A stretch of 12,346 nt of DNA, from the NCBI GenBank assembly GCA_023245755.1, contig JAHFJQ010000017.1, forward strand, positions 1 to 12,346, in the 5' to 3' direction. Origin of the DNA: an archaeon (GTDB lineage: Archaea; Nanobdellota; Nanobdellia; SCGC-AAA011-G17; GW2011-AR17). Numbering within the stretch: position 1 is the first letter of the stretch; each line of letters begins with the position of its first letter. The notes below the pieces were generated by a model. That model was not told where the DNA came from. It worked only from the letters and a program-made list of their open reading frames with translations, and ran no database searches. Both the position numbers and the translations under genes were made by a program. Positions 6,620-12,346 of this stretch are shown here, in pieces.

Positions 6620-7414
6620 ATGGCACAGATGAGTGCACAGCCCCTTGTCCATCGCAAACTATTTACCCAGAGAAGAAGCCCTAGAGACCTGGTTGCGATT
6701 CTTAGAAATGAAGACCATGTGGATCAGCAGGGATTGTATGATCTTGATGGCTCCTTGCATAGAGGATTCTACCCCCCATGGCTTAAAGCTATTAGCAATG
6801 CAGACCTTGCAATCTATCTCGCATCGCATATCCCTCTTTCTCAACTCCCCAGATTTCTTTGTGATGGAGTCCATATCTTTTTGTATGAAAAGAAAAATAT
6901 CCAAGATGGAAAAGAAAGCGAAAGACCAGAGCATATTCGCTATCTTGTTGAAACATTTCGTCGCTCGCTTTCTGCACTCCCAGAAGAACTGATAAGAAAT
7001 GCAGCAGATTTTATGCCCAAACTACGATACCCCCACGCTAAAGAGGCTTTAGATAAAATTGGAGCAAGGGGAAATATCATTTCTTGCGGTTTTTATCCTG
7101 TTGCATCTGCCTATGGAAGGGCTTTTGGTATTCCCCGAGTGTATGCAAATCCCCTCTTAGGATTTGATCCAAAGCAGCATGGAGAAATTTATGGTGCTGT
7201 AGATAAAGCACGCATTGCACGAAAAATAAACGGAGAGAGGTATATTGTTATTGGAGACACTGCTGATGATATGGGGATGGGCCTTACTGCACGAGTAAAA
7301 AACCCCGAAAGTGTGATCATTGCCTTGCATGGAAGATGCACTTATCTCGCTGCAGAAGCGGATATTATTGCTTCTTGCTGGGAAGATATTCACGCACTTC
7401 TTGATGCATACTAG
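6620..7414 (+). CDS. HAD-superfamily hydrolase, phosphatase-like
   Basis: A 264-residue protein with the four HAD motifs in order. Motif I is YDLDGSL, with nucleophile D41 and acid/base D43. Motif II is S155 in IISCGFYP, motif III is K196 (DKARIARK), and motif IV is IGDTADDMGM with D213, D216 and D217. The helical stretch between motif I and motif II (about 50-150) is the expected place for a substrate-selecting cap. These features fit a Mg-dependent phosphatase of the phosphoserine-phosphatase-like branch, but the substrate cannot be named. Starts at TTG 6614, ATG 6620 and ATG 6629 are possible. No ribosome site is seen, and the TATA-like box at 6599-6606 would make 6629 a leaderless start. 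It lies 32 bases after the AsnC-like gene, a likely functional partner, and its stop overlaps the msrA stop by 4 bases. Confidence 0.83.
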   Translation: MAQMSAQPLVHRKLFTQRRSPRDLVAILRNEDHVDQQGLYDLDGSLHRGFYPPWLKAISNADLAIYLASHIPLSQLPRFLCDGVHIFLYEKKNIQDGKESERPEHIRYLVETFRRSLSALPEELIRNAADFMPKLRYPHAKEALDKIGARGNIISCGFYPVASAYGRAFGIPRVYANPLLGFDPKQHGEIYGAVDKARIARKINGERYIVIGDTADDMGMGLTARVKNPESVIIALHGRCTYLAAEADIIASCWEDIHALLDAY

Positions 7415-7881
7415 AAATGACAGACTGCAAGGCCTCGTTTTTCTAAATATTGTTGATGATATTCCTCTGCTTTATAGAATTTCTCTGCGGGGAGAATTTG
7501 TGTGATAATTTTATTTTTGTATTTTTTTGCTTTTTCTAAAGCTTGTTTTGACTGTGTTGCAGATTCTTTTTGTTTTTCACTATAGTAGAATATCACTGAC
7601 CGATACTGCGTTCCGATATCAGGACCCTGACGATTAACGGTCGTAGGATCATGGCAGTTCCAAAATACTTCTAGAATTTTTTCATAAGAAACTATTTTTG
7701 GATCAAAGTCTACTTGCACAACTTCAGCGTGACCAGTCTTATCAGTGCATACTTGTTCATAACTTGGAGAAGAAATTTTTCCCCCACTGTAGCCTACAGA
7801 GGTTTTCTTTACCCCTTTTACTTTCCTAAATGCAGCTTCTACACCCCAAAAACATCCTGCACCAAACATTGCTTGTTCCAT
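7411..7881 (-). CDS. msrA: Peptide-methionine (S)-S-oxide reductase MsrA
   Basis: A 156-residue protein of normal MsrA length. It reduces the S-epimer of methionine sulfoxide in proteins and free methionine, a cytoplasmic oxidative-repair enzyme. The catalytic GCFWGVE motif is at 9-15, with nucleophile C10. GYSGG (30-34), GHAEVVQVDFDP (50-61), FWNCHDPT (73-80), and GTQYRS (90-95) are all typical. C154 near the C-terminus is placed to act as resolving cysteine for thioredoxin-type recycling. The start is ATG 7881 with a TATA-like TTTATTAATATA about 25 bases upstream on this strand, shared with the divergent transglutaminase-like gene. An ACTTTC-N7-GAAAGT dyad sits between promoter and ATG and could be an operator. 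Stops of msrA and the convergent HAD gene share the CTAG at 7411-7414. Confidence 0.97.
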   Translation of the reverse strand: MEQAMFGAGCFWGVEAAFRKVKGVKKTSVGYSGGKISSPSYEQVCTDKTGHAEVVQVDFDPKIVSYEKILEVFWNCHDPTTVNRQGPDIGTQYRSVIFYYSEKQKESATQSKQALEKAKKYKNKIITQILPAEKFYKAEEYHQQYLEKRGLAVCHF

Positions 7882-7900
7882 ACTTTCTTTATTAGAAAGT
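7882..7900. promoter_or_regulatory. Dyad ACTTTC-N7-GAAAGT, candidate operator
   Basis: ACTTTC (7882-7887) and GAAAGT (7895-7900) are perfect inverted arms with a 7-base spacer, immediately before the msrA ATG. The dyad covers the predicted leaderless start region of msrA and abuts the TATA element shared with the divergent gene. A bound repressor could block msrA and affect both genes. In RNA it could only form at the very 5' end, so a DNA site is more likely. Confidence 0.4.
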
Positions 7901-7912
7901 TATATTAATAAA
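7900..7912. promoter_or_regulatory. Bidirectional TATA-rich promoter for msrA and transglutaminase-like gene
   Basis: TTATATTAATAAA is near-symmetric and reads as a TATA-like box on both strands. Its centre is about 25 bases from the msrA ATG (7881) and about 25 bases from the ATG at 7931, so both mRNAs would be leaderless. The whole gap between the two genes is only 49 bases. Confidence 0.5.
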
Positions 7913-7930
7913 TTTTCCTTTTTATATTTG

Positions 7931-9820
7931 ATGAAAAGAGTGTTGATTCTGTTTGTACTCCTGCTTCTTCCTAGTGTTTATGCAGAAGTAGACAATTATA
8001 ATAATGTAAGTACGCTTACCACCCACGTGGTTGTCTCTTCTTCTTTAGAACGGACAAGTGGAACGGTAAATCAACTTTCTACAACTTTAAACTTTTTCCC
8101 AAAAGAATACGATTATCAAAGACTGCTCACCCAGGATTTTCTTTCTCAACCTGATGCAGAAGTAGAACAAAGTGAGGATGAAGTTACGTATACTTGGTAT
8201 GATACCTCATCGCTATATACCTTTTCTATCGATAGTAAGGTACGAACGGAAAATACCTTTGTTGAAATACCTGAAAAAATTCCTTACCCCTCATCTATTT
8301 CTGAAGAAGTACAAGTGTATACTATTCCTACAGAAATTATCGATATTACTCCTGAAATTGACTCACTTGCAGAAAATATTGTTGGAGGAGAAGATGACCT
8401 CTATAAAGTCGTTTTTCTTCTTGCGAACTGGACACAAACAAATATTGCATATAATCTTTCTACTTTAAATGTTGAAGCAAATGAAAAATCGTCTTACGTT
8501 TTAGAACACAGAGAAGGAGTTTGTGATGAGCTTACGAATCTTTTTATCTCCCTTGCACGGAGTAGAGGGATCCCCGCACGGTTTGTTTCCGGGATTGTGT
8601 ACTCTAATCAAGGATATACTTTCGGTGCACATGGATGGGCAGAGGTCTATATCGATGGGCAATGGATTCCTGTAGATGTGACCTTTGGAACTTTTGGATG
8701 GGTTGATCCTTCACACATTAAATTTAAAGAAGAACTCGGATCAAACTCTGCATCTCTTTTTTACTCTGCTACAGGAAATAACCTCAATATAGGCCTTGGA
8801 AAAATTGATATTGATGCGCAAGTCCTTCACACTGAGGGAGTTGGAGAAACTTATGTTTCATTGGATATCATTCCTCTTGAAGATCATGTTGGACCTGGTA
8901 GTTATGTACCTCTACAAATTCTTGTCTCTAATGATAATGCCTTTTACGTCCCAATAAAACTTAGCCTCACGAAAGCACCAGGAATTGTAGGAACGAACAC
9001 GAAAAGTGTTCTTCTTGGTCCTGGAGAAGAAAAATCCGTCTTTTGGGTTTTGTATGTTCCTGAAGATATAAATCCCCTTTATGAATATGAAAGTTTCATT
9101 GAAGTTCAAGGTATGTATGGAGAAGTTGCAGAAACGAGCGTTACCTATGCCGCTCACTACCCACAAGTCTCACAAGAAGAAGCAGAAAGTGAGATTGCAA
9201 AACTGATTGTTGATGAAGATAAAGATTATTTAGATGATGTTTCCCTTTCTTGTTCTCTGGACAAAGAATCCTATTACCAAGATGAAACTGCAACTCTTTC
9301 TTGTTCACTAGATGGGAACTTCGAAGGTACTGAAGTTTGTTTTAAAGAAGACTGCGTCTCTGCAAGTTCTGATCTTACATGGACACTAGATCTCCAAGAA
9401 TACAATAGTGAAAGACTTTTTGTTCGTGCAGAAAAAGAGGGTAAGGTACGCTACTCTTATTTTAATCTTCAGATTGTTAAAGACCCGCATCTGCGTATTG
9501 AAAACATTGAACCACAGAGTTTAGATTTTCAGGATCATACAACACTTGCCTTTGATCTTGTTACAGATAGCCCTGTACAAAATATTAGTATTCAAATTAA
9601 ACCCCTTGGAACTTTTTCTGTAAGTACTGTTACTGCTGAAGAGCATATTAGTACGCCTGTAGAAGGAAAAGATCTCTATCAAGAGGAATTAACTTTTATT
9701 TTGGATTATAAAGATACACTTGGAACCCCGTATCATAGCGAATATACCCAGCACATTTCTGTGGATAATATTCCTTGGTATTATCAGATTCTTTCTTTTG
9801 TGCTTTCTCTATTTCCTTAG
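7931..9820 (+). CDS. Secreted transglutaminase-like (TGc) domain protein
   Basis: A 629-residue protein exported by the signal peptide at 1-19 (basic MKR, leucine-rich core, PSVYA cleavage-like end). A transglutaminase-like cysteine-protease-fold domain lies at about 140-265, with catalytic triad C198 (EGVCDELT), H234 (GAHGWAEVYI) and D249 (PVDVTFG). In prokaryotes these domains usually act as peptidases or amidases. The region 290-405 and about 435-610 is beta-rich and probably contains Ig-like domains. Four cysteines cluster there (C441, C458, C470, C475), possibly disulfide-bonded. The last residues, IPWYYQILSFVLSLFP, are hydrophobic and could be a short membrane anchor. The frame opens with TTG 7928, but ATG 7931 fits a leaderless start 25 bases from the TATA element. 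Extracellular or surface role is inferred; the substrate is unknown. Confidence 0.87.
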   Translation: MKRVLILFVLLLLPSVYAEVDNYNNVSTLTTHVVVSSSLERTSGTVNQLSTTLNFFPKEYDYQRLLTQDFLSQPDAEVEQSEDEVTYTWYDTSSLYTFSIDSKVRTENTFVEIPEKIPYPSSISEEVQVYTIPTEIIDITPEIDSLAENIVGGEDDLYKVVFLLANWTQTNIAYNLSTLNVEANEKSSYVLEHREGVCDELTNLFISLARSRGIPARFVSGIVYSNQGYTFGAHGWAEVYIDGQWIPVDVTFGTFGWVDPSHIKFKEELGSNSASLFYSATGNNLNIGLGKIDIDAQVLHTEGVGETYVSLDIIPLEDHVGPGSYVPLQILVSNDNAFYVPIKLSLTKAPGIVGTNTKSVLLGPGEEKSVFWVLYVPEDINPLYEYESFIEVQGMYGEVAETSVTYAAHYPQVSQEEAESEIAKLIVDEDKDYLDDVSLSCSLDKESYYQDETATLSCSLDGNFEGTEVCFKEDCVSASSDLTWTLDLQEYNSERLFVRAEKEGKVRYSYFNLQIVKDPHLRIENIEPQSLDFQDHTTLAFDLVTDSPVQNISIQIKPLGTFSVSTVTAEEHISTPVEGKDLYQEELTFILDYKDTLGTPYHSEYTQHISVDNIPWYYQILSFVLSLFP

Positions 9821-9876
9821 TACTACTGTACCTGGACACTTTGTGTAGTCATACATACGTAATAAACTATGATAAT

Positions 9877-9890
9877 CCTTATAAATAAGG
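9877..9890. promoter_or_regulatory. Perfect palindrome containing the TATA box of the ATPase operon
   Basis: CCTTATAAATAAGG is a palindrome of 6-base arms around AA, and its core TTATAAATA (9879-9887) is a good TATA box. The predicted start site is near 9908, just before the GGAGTG at 9911-9916, giving a short leader for the 72-residue gene. Overlap of palindrome and TATA box would let a dimeric repressor exclude TBP. Confidence 0.55.
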
Positions 9891-9892
9891 AG

Positions 9893-9905
9893 AATCAGGC
9901 TGATT
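9893..9905. promoter_or_regulatory. Second perfect palindrome, candidate operator
   Basis: AATCAGGCTGATT has 6-base arms (9893-9898 and 9900-9905) around a single central base. It lies two bases after the TATA palindrome and ends just before the predicted start near 9908. Its sequence differs from the first palindrome, so it may be a separate binding site. Confidence 0.45.
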
Positions 9906-9922
9906 TTGCAGGAGTGAATTAC

Positions 9923-10141
9923 ATGGAATGGTGGAAAATACTTGGAATTATTATTGGAGTACTCATTCTTTTCTTGCTGGCCTATCTCTTTTTTCAAGAG
10001 AACCCACAAAAATATTATAGAAAAGCAAGAAAAACACATAAGAAAGGAGAAAGAGCATACGCTTCTGGAAACTATGACGTAGCTAGTTCTTATTATGTGA
10101 AAGCAGATGATTATAGAAAAAAAGCAAGGGAGCTTGAATAA
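9923..10141 (+). CDS. Small membrane-anchored TPR-like protein
   Basis: A 72-residue protein. Residues 4-24 (WKILGIIIGVLILFLLAYLFF) are one strong membrane helix at the very N-terminus. The rest, 30-72, is basic, helical and resembles one TPR repeat: AYASGNYDVASSYYVKA followed by a helix ending KKARELE. It looks like a membrane anchor presenting a small protein-binding helix pair, probably to the cytoplasm by the many Lys/Arg after the helix. The frame is open from 9869, but ATG 9923 is the likely start because GGAGTG (9911-9916) lies 6 bases before it. The gene is the first of a three-gene operon: the next ATG comes one base after its stop. I infer that it recruits the ATPases to the membrane. 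I do not recognise a named family. Confidence 0.78.
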   Translation: MEWWKILGIIIGVLILFLLAYLFFQENPQKYYRKARKTHKKGERAYASGNYDVASSYYVKADDYRKKARELE

Positions 10142-10142
10142 G

Positions 10143-10835
10143 ATGGAATGGTATGAAGAGCTTGATTTTGATGAAAATCCTTTAAAAAATGAAACAAAAT
10201 TTGTAGGGAATGAAGAAGCACTCAAAGAAGCGTACTACTCTATTATTTCTGGCAATATTCTTGTTATTGAAAGTGGAGAGGGAAGTGGAAAAACAAAAAT
10301 CCTCAAAGAAGTCATTCGAAAGTTTGGAGGCCATGGAAGAGTTGCTTACGTTTGCGCAAAGGCCTTAGATAGAGAACTCAATATTGAACAGATTCTGATT
10401 AAGAAAAATGGTCTACTTGGAATGCTTTTCAAAAAGGATCCCAAAAACATGATTTTGCTTCTTGATGATGTGGAATATCTCAATGCTAAAAACCTTGAAA
10501 GGATTAAGTATTACTTTGATAGCAATCATTTACGTGCAGTTATTATTACCACGAAAAGTTTTGAAAAACTGCATCTTAGCGAAAGTATGAAACAACGTAT
10601 ACGAAAAGTTATCACTTTACATTCTGTTTCTGAGTTTGAAGCTGTACAGATCTTTCGAGATAAAATGGGAGAAACTATCCTTAGTGATCGCATCATCAAA
10701 GTAGTGTACCAATTATCAAACAAAAACATACAAAAGTTTTTAAATAACTGCGAGCAGGTGTGTAAAGCATACGTAGCAAATAAAAACCTTACAGAAGATG
10801 ATGTAAGGAAGCTTTTTGAGAGGGGTGTAAAATGA
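10143..10835 (+). CDS. ExeA-like AAA ATPase, short paralog with altered motifs
   Basis: A 230-residue P-loop protein paralogous to the next gene over nearly its whole length. It starts WYEELDFDENPL, like the FxxNPF opening of ExeA/GspA-type and Cdc6-like AAA proteins, but the loop after it is about five residues shorter than in the paralog. Walker A is SGEGSGKT (44-51), with Ser replacing the first consensus Gly. Walker B is ILLLDD (104-109), with Asp where the catalytic Glu normally stands. Both changes suggest nucleotide binding with slow or no hydrolysis. The C-terminal half is a helical lid (about 160-230), with NKNIQKFLNNCEQV in the sensor-2 region. ATG 10143 is one base after the previous stop; AGGGAG (10127-10132) is upstream. 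Its stop overlaps the next start as ATGA. It is probably a regulatory partner of the downstream ATPase. Confidence 0.8.
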   Translation: MEWYEELDFDENPLKNETKFVGNEEALKEAYYSIISGNILVIESGEGSGKTKILKEVIRKFGGHGRVAYVCAKALDRELNIEQILIKKNGLLGMLFKKDPKNMILLLDDVEYLNAKNLERIKYYFDSNHLRAVIITTKSFEKLHLSESMKQRIRKVITLHSVSEFEAVQIFRDKMGETILSDRIIKVVYQLSNKNIQKFLNNCEQVCKAYVANKNLTEDDVRKLFERGVK

Positions 10836-11923
10836 ATACAGTTTGGTTTCGTGAACTCGGTTTCCATAACAATCCATTTAGTATCAAACCAGCAGCATTT
10901 CATGATCAAGTGATTGGTTTTGATAAAATTGTTGATGAAATTTCCTATGGAATTTTAAATAATAAAATTGTCGTTGTTGAAGGTGACTATGGAAATGGAA
11001 AAAGTAGTATCCTAAAAAGACTGCTTAATGACTTTGGTGGAAAAAAACAAGTCATTTACTATAGTTGCAATCGTATGGATGCACATCTTAATGTTAAAAT
11101 GCTCCTTAATGGAAGATATGGATTCTTTGGGCAACTCTTTGATATGAAACCAAAAGATATGATTCTTCTTTTAGATGAAGCACAAGAATTGCATGGAAAA
11201 GATTACGAAAGACTCTATTCTTATTACCAAGAAGGATACATTAAATCTATCGTTCTTGTGGGAAAGGGAATCAAAAAGAATGAAATTGTTTCTGGATTCA
11301 AAAATCATACTGAAGAAGTAGGTATGCATAAAATGAATGAGGACCTTGCTTTACAAGTGATTAAAAGACGCGTAGGTGAACTTCCTTTGCTTCCAGATAT
11401 TGTTGTACGAAAGATCTACCAAAGATCAGATAATAATGTTCGAGTCATGCTTAAAACGTGTGAAGAAGTTTGTAAAAAAGCTGTAGAAACAGGAAGAAAA
11501 AGAGTCACAGAAGATTTCCTCAAACAATTCTTCCAAGAAAAGGACGCTCCAGTTATTGTAGAAAAGAAAGAAGAGAAAAAAGTCGAACTAGAGAAACCAA
11601 AGCCTGAAGTGAAAAAGGAAGAAACGAAGAAAGAGGAAGCTAAAGTAGAAGAAAAAAAAGCTGCTCATAAAACAGTCATTATTGATCGAAGACAAGAGAA
11701 AAAAGAAGCGGTAAAAGTGGAAGAGAAACCAAAGCCCGAAGTGAAAAAAGAAGAACCGAAGAAAGAAGAGAAAAAAGTAGATCATAAGGTTGAAGAACAT
11801 AAAAAAGGCAAGGGTGGATCTCAAGTCTATAGGCCTGATGATTATAAAATGCTCAAAGGATCTGCAGAAGAACTTCTCAATAAACAAACCGATGAAATCT
11901 TTGGTGATGAACAGTATTATTAA
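10832..11923 (+). CDS. ExeA-like AAA ATPase with Lys/Glu/Pro-rich C-terminal tail
   Basis: A 363-residue protein. Residues 1-235 form the ATPase: WFRELGFHNNPFSIKP opens the domain as in ExeA/GspA-type proteins. Walker A is GDYGNGKS (51-58) and Walker B is ILLLDE (111-116), both intact. LVGKG (142-146) is in the sensor-1 position and NNVRVMLKTCEEV (201-213) in the sensor-2/lid region. Residues 240-330 are a low-complexity Lys/Glu/Pro tail, probably disordered or coiled, with a 44-residue-period repeat. The last 33 residues (YRPDDYKMLKGSAEELLNKQ onward) return to ordinary composition and end acidic and tyrosine-rich, which suggests a docking peptide on a flexible arm. Translation is coupled to the upstream paralog through ATGA. 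An oligo-T terminator follows. It is likely the active motor of the operon. Known ExeA-type ATPases act in secretin assembly, transposition or replication; none can be assigned here. Confidence 0.83.
   Translation: MNTVWFRELGFHNNPFSIKPAAFHDQVIGFDKIVDEISYGILNNKIVVVEGDYGNGKSSILKRLLNDFGGKKQVIYYSCNRMDAHLNVKMLLNGRYGFFGQLFDMKPKDMILLLDEAQELHGKDYERLYSYYQEGYIKSIVLVGKGIKKNEIVSGFKNHTEEVGMHKMNEDLALQVIKRRVGELPLLPDIVVRKIYQRSDNNVRVMLKTCEEVCKKAVETGRKRVTEDFLKQFFQEKDAPVIVEKKEEKKVELEKPKPEVKKEETKKEEAKVEEKKAAHKTVIIDRRQEKKEAVKVEEKPKPEVKKEEPKKEEKKVDHKVEEHKKGKGGSQVYRPDDYKMLKGSAEELLNKQTDEIFGDEQYY
11591..11772 (+). repeat. Imperfect direct repeat inside the ATPase tail
   Basis: Two copies of about 50 bases begin GAGAAACCAAAGCC at 11591 and 11723, offset by 132 bases (44 codons). 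They encode EKPKPEVKKEETKKEE and EKPKPEVKKEEPKKEE. A few mostly synonymous differences separate them, which suggests an in-frame duplication followed by purifying selection on the protein. Confidence 0.75.
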
Positions 11924-11937
11924 TTTTTTATTTTATG
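11924..11937 (+). terminator. Oligo-T terminator after the ATPase operon
   Basis: TTTTTTATTTTATG begins right after the TAA at 11921-11923. Such U-runs end transcription in archaea. It overlaps the last codons of the convergent gene, whose stop is at 11928-11930. Confidence 0.5.
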
Positions 11938-12346
11938 ATAGGGAATAAATCAATGTAGGTATATTTTACCCCTTCTAAATATCTTTGAATATTATCTGGT
12001 TTATGACCTTTGCCTAAAAAAAGAACGCCCTTTTCTCCCTCTTGCAATGTTGAAGCAATATTACGCCCTATCCAATGTTCCCTTGCTGCCATGATATCCC
12101 CATATTCCAAGCCTTGAAAAAAATCTGTGAATAATGCCCGAAACTCTGGAACATGTTCTGCACTTAACAAAGCGAGTACTTCCTCAAGAGGTTTTGTTTT
12201 TAGTGCCTCAGAAACAGGTACAAAATCTTTTCCTAACATTAACCCTAGTAGATTTAGAGCACTATGTTCTGTCACCATGATCTGAGCACCAAAACCTTGT
12301 AAACAAATTGCTGGCAAGTGTACTGCAGCAGAAGAATCCTCTATGT
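11928..12346 (-). CDS. TraB/ChaN-like conserved protein, N-terminus cut by window edge
   Basis: The frame is open from the right edge to the TAA at 11928-11930, about 138 codons. No ATG fits near the edge (the codon at 12315-12317 is TTG, and the frame continues beyond it), so the N-terminus lies outside the window. The C-terminal part has GRNIASTLQEGEKGVLFLGKGH: an Arg-containing helix followed by a hydrophobic strand ending in G-x-G-H. This resembles the R(D/N)xxxxxI...GxxH ending of TraB/GumN- and ChaN/EreA-like proteins, which may be hydrolases or metal-binding proteins. The match is by eye and short, so the family is tentative. It converges on the ATPase operon with 4 bases between stop codons. 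Function is unknown. Confidence 0.6.
   Translation of the reverse strand, partial: IEDSSAAVHLPAICLQGFGAQIMVTEHSALNLLGLMLGKDFVPVSEALKTKPLEEVLALLSAEHVPEFRALFTDFFQGLEYGDIMAAREHWIGRNIASTLQEGEKGVLFLGKGHKPDNIQRYLEGVKYTYIDLFPIIK

Noticed and set aside
6475..6684. 69-codon plus-strand frame bridging the regulator and HAD genes
   Set aside because: It lies out of frame inside the AsnC-like gene and ends early in the HAD gene; both real frames have full domain motifs.
11588..11887. 99-codon minus-strand frame rich in Phe and Leu
   Set aside because: It is the antisense shadow of the AAG/GAA-rich tail of the ATPase; such purine-rich coding creates long open antisense frames.
1..12346. Insertion sequences, CRISPR arrays, integrase attachment sites
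   Set aside because: No transposase or integrase motifs, no regularly spaced repeats, and no paired terminal repeats were seen in the window.

Overview
The window is AT-rich DNA, densely packed with genes. It most likely comes from an archaeon, probably of the DPANN group (Woesearchaeota/Pacearchaeota type). The grounds are TATA-like boxes about 25 bases before several ATG codons that have almost no leader, GGAGTG or GAGGTG ribosome sites only on genes with leaders or inside operons, oligo-T stretches after stop codons, and family content: an Lrp/AsnC regulator, an Endo IV-type TIM barrel, an MNT-HEPN fusion, a secreted transglutaminase-like protein and ExeA-like ATPases. The phylum is an inference; no rRNA or tRNA is visible.

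Layout. 1-1659 (-) is a DUF885-type zinc peptidase that runs off the left edge. Divergent from it, 1739-3640 (+) is a TIM-barrel protein with the full Endo IV metal-ligand pattern and a very large insertion. It forms an operon with 3662-4480 (+), a nucleotidyltransferase-HEPN fusion. Converging on these are two minus-strand genes I do not recognise, 5228-5857 then 4496-5185, separated by an oligo-T terminator. The 262-base divergent spacer 5858-6119 holds two promoters, a GC-rich hairpin and a dyad. Next come 6120-6587 (+), an AsnC-like regulator, and 6620-7414 (+), a HAD-family hydrolase. The HAD gene shares its CTAG end with the convergent msrA (7411-7881, -). msrA and the secreted transglutaminase-like gene (7931-9820, +) are fired from one short bidirectional promoter.

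The most interesting part is 9877-11923. A promoter carrying two adjacent perfect palindromes is followed by a tightly coupled three-gene operon: a 72-residue membrane-anchored TPR-like protein, a short ExeA-like ATPase with altered nucleotide-binding motifs, and a full paralogous ATPase with a long Lys/Glu/Pro tail containing an internal repeat. The gene spacing (1 base, then an ATGA overlap) suggests one complex. I propose it as a candidate undescribed membrane-associated ATPase system; its role cannot be read from sequence. The window ends in a convergent partial gene (11928-12346, -) with a TraB/ChaN-like C-terminal motif.
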